This document shows, piece after piece, positions 47,681 through 57,915 of a stretch of DNA of 64,000 nucleotides. The position numbers and the translations under genes were made by a program. Below the pieces are notes generated by a model. The model saw nothing but the letters and a program-made list of their open reading frames with translations. It made no database searches and was not told the DNA's origin. Location: the NCBI GenBank assembly GCA_038501785.1, contig JBAMJR010000051.1, positions 1,654,501 through 1,718,500 of the forward strand, in the 5' to 3' direction. Position 1 is the first letter of the stretch. Each line of letters starts with the position of its first letter. Origin of the DNA: Myoxocephalus aenaeus. Its lineage: Eukaryota > Chordata > Actinopteri > Perciformes > Cottidae.

Positions 47681-50600
47681 GCAACTTGGCTGGGTTACTC
47701 AAATCAAATTGAGGCTAATTTTGACCTTTGAGGGAAAGTCTCAGGTCTGCCCAGCCTCCTCTTCTGCAATAAGCATGTGAAAACATTCAGTCTACTCTGT
47801 GTTTATGTCTCGGTCTCCTTAGTTTGCATATTCAGTGGAAGTAACAGGACAATTATCACATCAAAATTGTCACTAATGTTACAGATTTGTCTTTTATAAA
47901 TCAAGTGTGTGCTTTGTCATGTTGCGCTATACAGTCGTTAGCTTGTGTTAATGAGCTGCTGATGTCGCCACTGCATTAAGAAGCACGCTTTGTGACTATT
48001 GCTCAATTTGCTTAAGGACCAGAAGACTTTTCCATTTACAACCAATTGTGCTTTTATTCTCCTGAGCTTCTGTCAGAGCTGTATGTCACCGCTGCACGAT
48101 GGACATTTAGTGCTGCTGTTGACTTTCTCTCGGAAATTTACTTTCTCCAAGTCATAAATCTCTCCACGCTGTTCCGTCAGCCCATTATTTTCCTCAACTT
48201 TATTGCTTAACTGTCAGCATCACAGCTATAAATTGTGTGTTTTTATGGAACTTGTTTTCTTACAGCATCACATATTTATTTGCAGTTGTGCTCAAGCAAC
48301 ACGTGCAAATTTCAAAACATAGTGATCGATTGTGAATGTCTGTGGGTTGTCATATTATTGGTATTTTGCCAACAGATTCCGCTGACTTCTCAGTCACTGA
48401 AATATGAACACATAAAGGCTACATTTGAATACAGTAATACAGTATAAAGATAGATACCCTTTACACTATTGTGGGAAAAACTCAATGTAACTGTGTTAAT
48501 TTGATGGAGTAATGCTTCTCAAAAAATACAGATTTTCTGCTTTTAAGGGTGGCTTCAGATTTAGATGAGACTATTTGGAATCAGCTCGACAAGTCTAACA
48601 GGTAACACACTAAAACCTTGTTTCAGAATGTGCTTTATAATTTTCCCACTTTCAAAAGCAAACTCAAATCTGGGCACCATTCCACTTTACTGGATAAAAC
48701 TGTGCAGCACACTTGATGAAATGATGAATTTGTAATTACATCTTAAACATTTCATCAATTAATCAACTTCTAGTTTCTCCAATGTGAGGTGGAATATCTT
48801 TTGGAAGATTTCATATCCACAATGTTTCATCAAGAATCTGATTGCCAAATTGATTTATAATTAGAAATAATGGTAAGTTTCAGGCTTTTATTACACTTGT
48901 TTATGCTTATTCTAATATATGTTTGTACCCAGGGCTCCTCCGAAGGCGGTATTGATACTGATTATACTGGCTAGTGTTGAATTAAATCAAAGATAAGCTA
49001 GTGAGCAGAAGAAAATGAAAGAAAATGCTCTTGCAGTCTGCCAAATATCCCTTTAACAAACAGCTGTTTGATTATAATGTGTGTTCGTTTGTGTCAAAGT
49101 TGGCTTATTGTGGAAACACTAATGAACAACTATAAACCAAATGCTATATATGGGGGAAAAGGGAACATGCTAATGAGCTTTTCAGCTACTGTACCCAGGG
49201 GGATTTCATATCAACCCTTCAACTCTTATCTATTTAAAACAAATGTCACGCTTCTCCAGATGATAGTGCTCAGAAACCTCAGTGGCTACAGTGAAGTTCT
49301 TGCCAAATGACAGTGTCCCACCTCTCAAATTGTTCTGACATTTACATCCAGAGAGAGTCAAGTTGAAGCTGGTTTATTTGTACAGGCCTTAATCACTGCT
49401 GCAGACTCTGAGGACTCAACTGCAGCCACACTGAGAGAGAAGCACACTGTTTGGAAATGAAATGACTCGTGAGTAATCAAGTTATGCATTTAATTAAGCA
49501 TTCAGTAATGGCTGCCAATTGGTTGGTGCCAATTTTGTAATAATATATATTTTCAAATGAGCATGGTGTGTTTCTCCTCAGAACTTCCAATTAGGACTTT
49601 GTTTACTTACTTCTTCATTTGCATCTCAAAACAACTTGATGGATTTCAATTAAATGTCATAAAATGACCATTTCACTGACCAAGTGTAGTCATTTCTACA
49701 AATGCAGTTTTAGCAGTTGAAAGGTTATTTATTTTATTTTTTATTTTTGTATTTTGCCACATTACTTTCCAATTGGTTGCCTAATTCTCATAACTCTTGG
49801 GGAACATAATTGTGATGACACGCATATGAACTAAACACATTTTAGCAGCTAATGACATTTCTCCTGCAGGTTGAACAACAGCAACATGATGAACTGCTTT
49901 GGAAGTAACACAGCTGAAAATGTGCACAGTTCATCCTTGAACAAAGCTCTATGCCCTCACTTTATTTATTTTAATCTATTGGGCCCCCAGGTCATCACGG
50001 TGCCTCAGGCAGCCACTTAATTTGATTAAGCGAGACACTCGAGTATGCAAAAACAACAGTTTTGTGTCAAACAGATTCCTGAGCTTTGGCTTTGTGTTTG
50101 ATGTTGTGAAGCAGCATAAACAGACTCCTAAAAAATAGTACTCGCACCAACTTAGATACAGAAAGTACTTTGGTAAAACTTTTTATCCTTCCCCTTTTCA
50201 CTTCATGAATATAATATATTGAAATGAGTGAAATAAATGTGCATTTAAATACAGTCGTTCTGATCATGAGAACCTCAGCATTGATTTTTTAAATATAGTT
50301 GGACATTTGAGATAAAAGATCCTGCCGAATCATAATGGACCCCATTATCCCAACGAAATGCCTCAAGCGGTAGAACCACTGACTATTATCACACTCTTGT
50401 AGCTTCGTACTTGGCTCTATATTTGGACAGAGCTGATGGGGGGCATATGGACTAAAACGATTTTAAAATTATCACTGTGTGATACTGAAGCAACACTTAT
50501 AATCGTAACCTTCCAGATTCAAAGGAGCCAATTCACTAGCCATGTCTCATAAAGACTTCACTGCCCCCATGTGCCGGTGATTATATCCAGGCTGCTATCT

Positions 50601-50800
50601 TGTCTTTTAAAACTTTAAAATAATGGGGAGATATGAAGGTTCAGCCAGATTATTAATGTATTATTTCAATGCTCGTGTATCCAAAGCAGCTCAGGTATAG
50701 GGTTTGTTTGGGGGAATAATTACATGAGGTTCACTTGAGGATTGTTCTGAAACTTGACTATATTAAAAGATAACTCATCTTTACACGACTTTACACAGAT
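46793..50800. other. Intergenic, no gene recognised
   Basis: AT-rich with a long CA microsatellite at 47.6 kb. No exon, RNA gene or intact transposon was recognised. Confidence 0.5.
47604..47676. repeat. (CA)n microsatellite
   Basis: A perfect CA tract of about 36 units. Confidence 0.95.
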
Positions 50801-50814
50801 TTGAAATGACGCAG

Positions 50815-51160
50815 TCAATATGTGGTTGAAGTGTAGACTTTCAGCTTTAATTCAATGGATAGAACAAAACTATCGCATTAACCGTTTAGGAATTACAACC
50901 ATTTTTGCACAGTCCCCCCACATTTTCAGAGGTTCAAAAGTAATTGCAGAATTGTCTTACAAATGGTTTGATGGCCAGGTGTGGCCTGTTCCCTCATTAT
51001 GTCATGACAAATTAAGCAGATCAAAAGGTCTGGAAATAAAGCTGAAAGTCTACACTTCCACCAGATATTGACTGTTTTATTTAAAATCCATTGCAGTCGT
51101 GTAAATAGGCAACATTTGAAAAAGTGTGATATAGTCCAAATACTTATGGCCCTGGCTGTA
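50815..51160. mobile_element. Tc1-like element remnant with internal inverted repeat
   Basis: The right end, 'tccaaatacttatggccctg' then gctgta, matches the terminus of a common fish Tc1-like family ('...gtccaaatacttatggacc...'). A 19-bp inverted pair (50831-50849 and 51037-51055) flanks sequence containing 'accgtttaggaattacaacc' and 'ccccccacattttcagaggt', also typical of it. I cannot find the left terminus, so the copy appears 5'-truncated or rearranged. Confidence 0.6.
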
Positions 51161-51489
51161 GTCTCTGACAGTCTTCAGAGAAATCCTTATTTCAACCATT
51201 GTGGTTATAGTTTATCTGGTGGGTAGAGGAGCTGATTTTGGCTTCAGTCCTCACCAAATCCTCAATAGACAATGTCACCATTTACTGTAGCCTCTGTCAC
51301 ATGTGTCTCTCTGAAGAGGAGAATTATGTATCTTGAGTTAAAACAGGGCAAATGTGATGGGTAGCTCCTAACTCCTACTGTCACTGCTTGGGATGGAAAG
51401 GAAGATACCTGTGGGTTTACGCTATACTGAAAAAGAGATCAAGTCACCTATAAATGACCTCATTTATTACACTAGATGGCAGTGTAATC

Positions 51490-51640
51490 CACCCAGTCCA
51501 TTAGCTCAGACACTGGAGCCAATCCGATTTGACATTGGGTGAGAGGTGGGGGACAGACACCCATTCACGCTCACATCGACACCTCTGGGTGCTTTAGAGT
51601 GGCCAGTTAAGCTCACCTGTTTCTGAGCTTCTGAGGAAAA
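51490..51640. repeat. Dispersed teleost repeat fragment
   Basis: The words 'gggggacagacacccattca', 'cgctcacatcgacacct' and 'tttagagtggccagtta' match part of a very common fish interspersed repeat. Only this part is visible. Confidence 0.5.
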
Positions 51641-54070
51641 CCAACATACAACGGTTATGTGTCGAGTTCCCAACTAGCTCCAATATTGTAACCGGCCTAG
51701 ATCTCTAGAAAGTGATATTATAGCATCAAATATGTGTTGGTTCACTTCACGTAAATTCAATATAATATGATTTATGGGATAGCTTTAACCTCTTTTTTAC
51801 AAGGCTGTACATATATTTGTAATATTAAAATGTTATTTTACCTTAATGTCATCACCACACAACTACGATTCCAAAAATATTTATCAACCATTTTGAGCTG
51901 CTAAGTGTCACATAGCTAAGTGAGGTTTTCCACAATGTAGCAAGGTGCAACAGTGGATGGGATATGTGTTGTGAAAGTGATGGAGTAGAAAAGTTGTGCC
52001 AAAAGTGGAGGTCAGATGTAAAACTATGAATTGGGGGAAGGCGGAGAATTAGTCGATTACGGGTAGAACTTCCTAATATACCAGTGTGTAATATAAACTT
52101 AATCATGTTAGATTGCATTACACATAACAAAGCTGAGCTCACAGTGCCCTCCTCTGGTGAGACTCTCACAAGTAATGTGGGCCAGCTTGTAGTGCTGGGC
52201 ATAGTTAGATAAATGCTCGTCACTCTCTCAGTAATATTGTGCAAGGCCAGTTCTGTTTGTATTAATATGTCCAGCAATATGGCTGCCCCATGTTCCCGCA
52301 GCAAGTGAATTTCCTTGATTGTTTTTGACAATTCAAAATGTGCAATCGTAAAGAATATATGTCCTGCCATGTGTCAGGTCTGTTATTTTTCCTGGTAAGT
52401 GCAGCCTAAATTTAATGAGCATAATAGAGCTATTTTTTTGTTTTGTTTGGGATAGTACAACATCAAGAGTGGTGGAATAATGTTATATATTCCAGGACAC
52501 TGAGGCTTTAAAAAAAAAAAAGCCACCCTGTTTTTCTATTTTGAAACCACACCAGTTGAGGGAAATGTGGGGGAGTTTCAGGGGGCTCAAAGCCAGAAAG
52601 GCAATTGGTCTTGTAAAGTTTCTGCAGCAAATCAAGTCTTTGGTCTTGTCAGCGCACCTATGGATTCAGCCAGTACAGAAGCTTTTGAGCTATCTTGATC
52701 TTGATTATATTTTCTAATTGCATCACATTTCTTGCTAAAAAATCTGTCCGGATTACGAGAAATACTCTCCCAGGAACCCGTGGCCTTCGTAGGCCGTGAT
52801 GCATATGCCATGTGGGTGTGGGATCTGCAGTTTACCGCTTCAGGCCTGAGTAAATATTGCAGCCATTCCAGGCATTGCTGTGAATGGTGGAGGAAGGAAA
52901 TGTCTGTAATCAGGGTAACTTCACTGTTTCCCATAGTTGAGGCAGGAAGTACATCGGTTGCAAAGAGATGACAGTAGATGAATAGAGGGAGCATATCTAA
53001 CAGACGGAAAAAAGGGAGAGGTTTTAGGTAAACTTTTAGTTTACAGTTATATTGCAGCTCAGTGTATTGTATCAGATTGTATTTTGGTATGCGTTATCAA
53101 TTGGGACATAATTTCACATTTTTATCACGCATTTCTGCTGGGAGGCAGTTCATTTTGTGTGTTGATTAATGTGACCTTGTGTTGTCTTTTGTGTATAGCT
53201 ACATTATACATTGTCCATTTGAAAACATCCCTGCACACGTTATATTCCTGGCATTTATAGAGCGCTTAATGCTTCCCTTGTGGTCTGGACTGTGTTCTGG
53301 CAGCCCGCTGCTTTGACTGTCCGTCTCTCCCGAGGCTGAGGCCATGGTTACACTGTTATTATTACCTGTTATTACAATGAGCAAATGTTATTCCTGATCT
53401 TTTTCTGGGGATACAAAAATGGTATGCATACCGCTTTGCCGTGTTGATGGTGAGTATATTGTTGGAGAGTTCAGGAAGAAAATGTTCAAATTTAAGATTG
53501 TAAGAGGACATCTAGCATACTAAGTTTATTGCTCCTGACATTAACATTCACCCATGTCTCACAAAGGTTTTAGTTGCACAACAAAACAGAGTCATATTCC
53601 AAACTGAATAAGAGAAGACGTTTTCATTTTCCACCCAGCCATGGAAAAGTTATGTGGTGCCAAATGTTGGCACCTCTTCTCTGTAAATTGGTGCATTAAC
53701 AGTAATTTGGATGAATTACTTTTTTCACACTCCAGGAACTCCACAACTCTATTTTTCAGATGATATCATCACTTCAGTCTGAGACTGTATGCCAAACACT
53801 AAAACCAGGTTTCTGTAAATGCCATTAGAATGAAAAGCACATACATCTAATGCAATGTGAAGACCATCGCTGACATTCAGGAAGAAGCTTTCCCCTTGAG
53901 TCAGCAGAGATGCAGGCCTGATGGTATTACATAAAGTACAGCATATCTTAGCATTCAACTAAGCAGTCCATCTACGCAATTGCAAAAATCTAATAAATCT
54001 ACTTGAAATAGCTTTGAAGAACTGCTTTTTAAGAAGTATTATTTATCTCGTAAAAAAAGTAAGTCACGTT
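51641..54070. other. Intergenic, no gene recognised
   Basis: Contains minus-strand open frames of 172 codons (51852-52370) and 120 codons (52632-52994). Neither shows a recognised family, so they are not called. No other structure was noticed. Confidence 0.45.
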
Positions 54071-54071
54071 A

Positions 54072-54917
54072 ATTTAGTTTAGCAGCAGAGCAAGGTCACA
54101 GTGCTTCACAAGAATACAAATAATTGAAAATAAGACCATGAAAACAGTGAACAAACAATAAAACATAAGCAACAGCAGACCTTAAAACGTAAAATTACAA
54201 ACACTAGACAGCACGAGGCAAAGGCCAGTTTGAATAAGTGAGTCTTTAGGTCTTTAGGCGTCAACAGAGACATCAGATCATATTCCTATAATAAGAGTGT
54301 CACCTGGTTAGAAGACCAAGATGACCTACTTGTGATATATGCATGGAGCAGATCAGAGATGTATACAGATTCCCAACAATGCAGGGTTCTAGTACATGTG
54401 AAAACAATAAATGCAAAAATCGAAAAGAAGCCAATGTAAAGAAGATGACTCGCTGATGCAGGTCGTCTAGCCAGGATGATATAAAAGCTGAATGATTATC
54501 TCGAGCACCGGTGATGTGCAAATGAGTGCAGGTTAGAGTGTGCGCAGGTAGTAAATAAAAAGAAAAGAAAATTGGTATCAGGTTGTCACTGGACTGTAAT
54601 AAGCACATCCACATTCTGAAATGATTGGGCATTTAATATATAAATTTGATATTCTCGGGATGTAAAGAGACTTTCAACAAATAGAATACAATAAAAAAAG
54701 ATTACCAACCCTTGATCTAAATTGACTAACAAGGGAAGAATTTATATAGCTAATAATATTGGACCCAAGACAGAACCCTTGGGGCCACCACAGGAAAGAG
54801 CAGCAACTTTAAACATGTGACATAGAAAATAGAGCTAGCTGGAGAACCAGCCCAGGGTACCCCCAGAGACACCCACGTACTGCCTCAGCCTTCTAGTCAG
54901 GATGATGTCATCTACAG
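54072..54917 (-). mobile_element. LINE (L2/Rex-like) relic, 3' part with end of RT domain
   Basis: On the minus strand, reading away from the hAT insertion, the frame gives VDDIILTRRLRQYVGVSGG then LGWFSS, and after a gap CGGPKGSVLGPIL. These correspond to the RT segments 'VDHxILLxRL...GxSGxxLxWF' and 'CGVPQGSVLGPIL'. The element ends with 'gtgaagcactgtgacc', a LINE 3' tail. Stops and frameshifts show it is dead. It continues on the other side of the hAT element. Confidence 0.75.
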
Positions 54918-55879
54918 CAGTGATTCTCAACTGGTGGGTCGCGGACCCGTTTTCAGTGGGTCGCGTTTTCAGTTGCCTGAAAAAAGAAAAAAAGCTCTTT
55001 TTTTTTTTTTTCATCCTGTGGTTTTATTTTGAAAGGACTTTTTTATGCAGCGGAGTGTCGTTATTTTGCCGGCTCTGGTTTCAACTGGTTTTGCACTTGT
55101 CCCTCCATGTTTTCAGCAGCGTGGGCCAGGTTGGGTCAAACCATCCTGATATGAGGGAGACTCTGGGTTTTTAGGATAATTAAATTAAACAGCCTACTGA
55201 ATATAACATTGACAACTGATGGCGCTGCCTGCATGACAGGAAAAAACTCTGGGGTTGGGAGGAGAATTGAGTGCTGCTTAATTTTCTGTAAAGCACAATG
55301 TTTTTCAGTATTTACTGATGAGGTAATCACAAGAGAAGTTAATGTTGTATATATGAATACTTTTGAATTCCACTTTTGTTTAATTTATTTTGAGTTAGTG
55401 GAAAAGCTGCTCCTCAACACAGTGACGTGTTCCACAGTAAAGTGTTTGTCAGATTCGGTGAGTGTGTGTTCTCAGTTAAAGTTAGGTCATTTCAGTCTTT
55501 TTGAAACTACTTCTTAGTTGTTGGACTGTTTGTGCATGAAAGCTGTTGAGTCTGTTTAAAAATAGCTGAAGATTCTGAATTGTTATATATGTTGTAATAC
55601 CTCGTGTCCTGAAGATGCAGTTTTAGTTTTTTAATTAAAATGCAGCTAATTGAGTGTAAAAGGGAATAGTTCCCTCTCTATCATCGCCACCAGCTGCTCG
55701 TTTTGGTTATTAAACTTGTTTTTGTGTTAGCATACATATCCTGTACTATCTCAGGTTCAAACTGCACCATCTTTTCATTAAATACATTGGAGAAGTTGAG
55801 AATGTTCCTCGATTTGGGTCGCGGCTTGTCATTCAGGGGTGATAGTGGGTCCCGGAGCCAGACCAGTTGAGAACCACTG
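54918..55879. mobile_element. hAT-family DNA transposon (defective) with 8-bp target duplication
   Basis: The termini are CAGTGATTCTCAACTGG at the left and, inverted, CAGTGGTTCTCAACTGG at the right. They are flanked by a perfect 8-bp target-site duplication atctacag (54910-54917 and 55880-55887), as expected for hAT. Inside, the plus strand at 55209 onward reads TDGAACMTGKNSGVGRRI, like the conserved 'TDGAxxMxGxxSG' segment of ZBED/Charlie-type transposases. The rest of the transposase is missing or decayed at only 962 bp total length. Confidence 0.9.
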
Positions 55880-55887
55880 ATCTACAG

Positions 55888-56350
55888 CGTCAAAGATCCA
55901 GCAGCATTAAAACAGAGCATTCATTCACCCACATCAGAAGACATAATTATGTCATTGGAGACTCTGAGAAAAGCTGTTTCAGTGGAATGCTTCTGACTGC
56001 AACCAGATTGGAATGTGTCTAAATTGTTGTGTGAGGTCAAGATGACAGTGAGCTATTTGGCAACAACCTTCTCCAAAAAAGTTTAGGATAAAAGGCAGCA
56101 CAGATATATGGATCAAGGTTAGTTTTGTCAACCTCATGTTTAACATGAGCTGGGGGACAACCAGATTTCAGGGTGCTATTTATATTAGAAACCAGGCATA
56201 GACCAATAGACCCAAGTACTTTTAAGCATGGTAGGTGATAGAATATCAACAGGGCTGAAGGGAAGTTCCATGCTGACCACCAGATCAATGAGGTCTTGCA
56301 GGGAAATGGGAGAGAAATAGTCCCAAATTGTTGACCAAGTTGGAAAAGCA
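55888..56350 (-). mobile_element. LINE (L2/Rex-like) relic, 5' part of RT domain
   Basis: This is the continuation of the LINE split by the hAT element. On the minus strand, in shifting frames, one reads DLVVSMELPFSPVDILSP, then GEGCCQIAHCHLDLTQQF with QSEAFH, and then ETAFLRVSNDIIMSSDVGE. These correspond to the RT segments 'LDxxP', 'LEKVVxxQLxxHL...QSGFRxxHS' and 'ETALLRVxNDxxxxxD'. At least two frameshifts and several stops are present. Confidence 0.75.
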
Positions 56351-56454
56351 GAAGAGGGGATGAAAGAAACAACAAAGAAAGAGAGAAAAGTATTGCAATC
56401 CTTATTTCAAAAGACAGGCCCATCAGGACGTGCAGGAGTGACAATGTTGTTAAT

Positions 56455-57247
56455 TGGTTTCAAACACGAAACTGGATTTCGGTTTAGCGAGGTAACTTCT
56501 GGATTAACCCTGGGTTTTCCGTCTCACGAAGCTGGTTCACTTCTTAGCGGGGTACGTTGCCCCGGTAACTTACGCTGAACGCCTAACCTGCTCCGGAGCA
56601 GGTTAAGTTCCCGGATAAGATCTCAGCGGGTCTATAAGACCGCCTACTGGCCAATCAGAAGTGGCAAAATATTTCTTCCTCTTTAATGCACGATCAGCAC
56701 CAACAGATTGCTTGTAAGTGTATGACAGTTTGAATTTACTGTTACCTTTTAACTCGCCCCCATGTTCTTTTAGCTCCACTGGGGTTGCAACTGAAATGAG
56801 GTTAAATTGTTAAAACGAAAAGATAATCAAAATAGGCACATACATTTGAGACAGTGATTTAATATTACAATCCCAGTAATTTATGCATTGGCGGAGTCGG
56901 CGATTTTTTTCCCACGATTCCTTGCGGCTTCTGGCTGCTGCAGCAGTGTTGCTTTTTGCTTGTATTCTTTCTCTATATTTTTCGTACATTCTTAAGATTA
57001 TGGTTTGCTCCTCCGTTGTAAAATACGTTGCTCTCGGCGGCTTCTCCATGGTGCACAATTGGTCTAACGGAGTTAACTCCGCCCCTTTTATGTGCACGAG
57101 CACAGATCTAGATGAGACGCTCCTGGGTTCACTTAACGAGTTGATAACCGGCTTCGTGAGACCAATAAGCGAGACCGGACATCTGGTTAAGTGCAGCTGG
57201 ATAACTGAGGGAAACCCCGGGTATGTTAATCCAGCTTCGTGAGACAG
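56455..57247. mobile_element. PIF/Harbinger-like element with terminal inverted repeats and Myb-like ORF
   Basis: Both ends carry complex inverted repeats built from the word tctcacgaagctgg and 'ggattaac...gggttt' (left about 56455-56550, right about 57150-57247). The interior has a minus-strand ORF (below) of the Myb/SANT-like kind that accompanies Harbinger transposase, and no DDE transposase gene. A 20-bp perfect palindrome (aacctgctccggagcaggtt) lies at 56585-56604. The exact termini and the 3-bp target duplication are not resolved. Confidence 0.65.
56855..57049 (-). pseudogene. Harbinger Myb/SANT-like DNA-binding protein, truncated
   Basis: Starting at ATG 57049 the minus strand reads MEKPPRATYFTTEEQTI, then MYEKYRERIQAKSNTAAA and RSRKESWEK. 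This is the N-terminal Myb/SANT-like trihelix typical of the accessory protein of Harbinger transposons (NAIF1-like). After ESWEK the frame is lost at a run of seven A's (about 56908-56914) and then leaves the family pattern, which suggests a one-base slip. The protein ends soon after, so the gene looks non-functional. Confidence 0.65.
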
Positions 57248-57694
57248 GCCTCAGGACTGAAGGGTTGCGTATACTGGAGAAAAAAATCGGTTAGCAAAGT
57301 AAGAAGCTCTTACATCCCAAACCATGTTGTTAAATACAGTTAAAAGTTGTTGTTTTTACGAAGACGGTGAATATGGAGCGTGGTAAATTTCCACTGTTGC
57401 GCCACTGTAGCCTTCTACATTCTTACCGGAAACAATACATTGTGTAATTTAACAAGGGTAAAAATGTATCACGATAGATTTCTTCATCTTAAACATATTT
57501 TCCATTTGCACTCATCAGATTTGAACAGATGATAAAGACAACCAAGTCTGTGCAGTATAAAACATAATTATTCAGAGGATGTGGGCTTCTTTGGACTCAA
57601 AGCCGGTTACAGCCTTAATAGAATTGTACGAGTTTCTGTTTTCTTGAGGCTGCCGCTCACAGTATCATACAATATCACTGATTCTTGGTTTCAG

Positions 57695-57915
57695 GATCCA
57701 CTATGATTCCAGATAAAAACACAGAGGCCCTCTCTGGCTCCCAGAACAACACCACGGATTGCAGCATGCCAGTGAGCAAACAAGAGGTTATTTCTGTCTA
57801 TGGTCGACCCCGAACCGACCCCCTGCCAGCCTCACTGCTGGCTGGGTCCAACGAGGAGCAGAGAGGGGGGAGGGGTCAGAAAGCCACTCAAGGGTTAATT
57901 AGACTTATGGAAAAG
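57695..57915 (+). other. Candidate exon of an unidentified plus-strand gene
   Basis: A fair acceptor (TTGGTTTCAG) and a good donor (GAAAAG|GTATGG) bound an open frame with an internal ATG at 57703. It encodes MIPDKNTEALSGSQN, then SMPVSKQEVISVYGRP and PLPASLLAGSNEEQRGG. The local GC content is higher than in the flanks. I do not recognise the peptide, and no partner exon was found in the window. It could be a first coding exon of a gene running to the right, or chance. Confidence 0.25.

Noticed and set aside
51852..52370. 172-codon minus-strand open frame
   Set aside because: No family recognised, hydrophobic and Ser/Leu-rich chance-like composition, and no partner exons or promoter signal. 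It would need expression data to revive.
52632..52994. 120-codon minus-strand open frame
   Set aside because: Random-looking composition, no motif, and no supporting splice sites.
56037..56444. 135-codon minus-strand open frame
   Set aside because: Explained as a shifted frame of the decayed LINE reverse transcriptase, whose recognisable segments lie in neighbouring frames.
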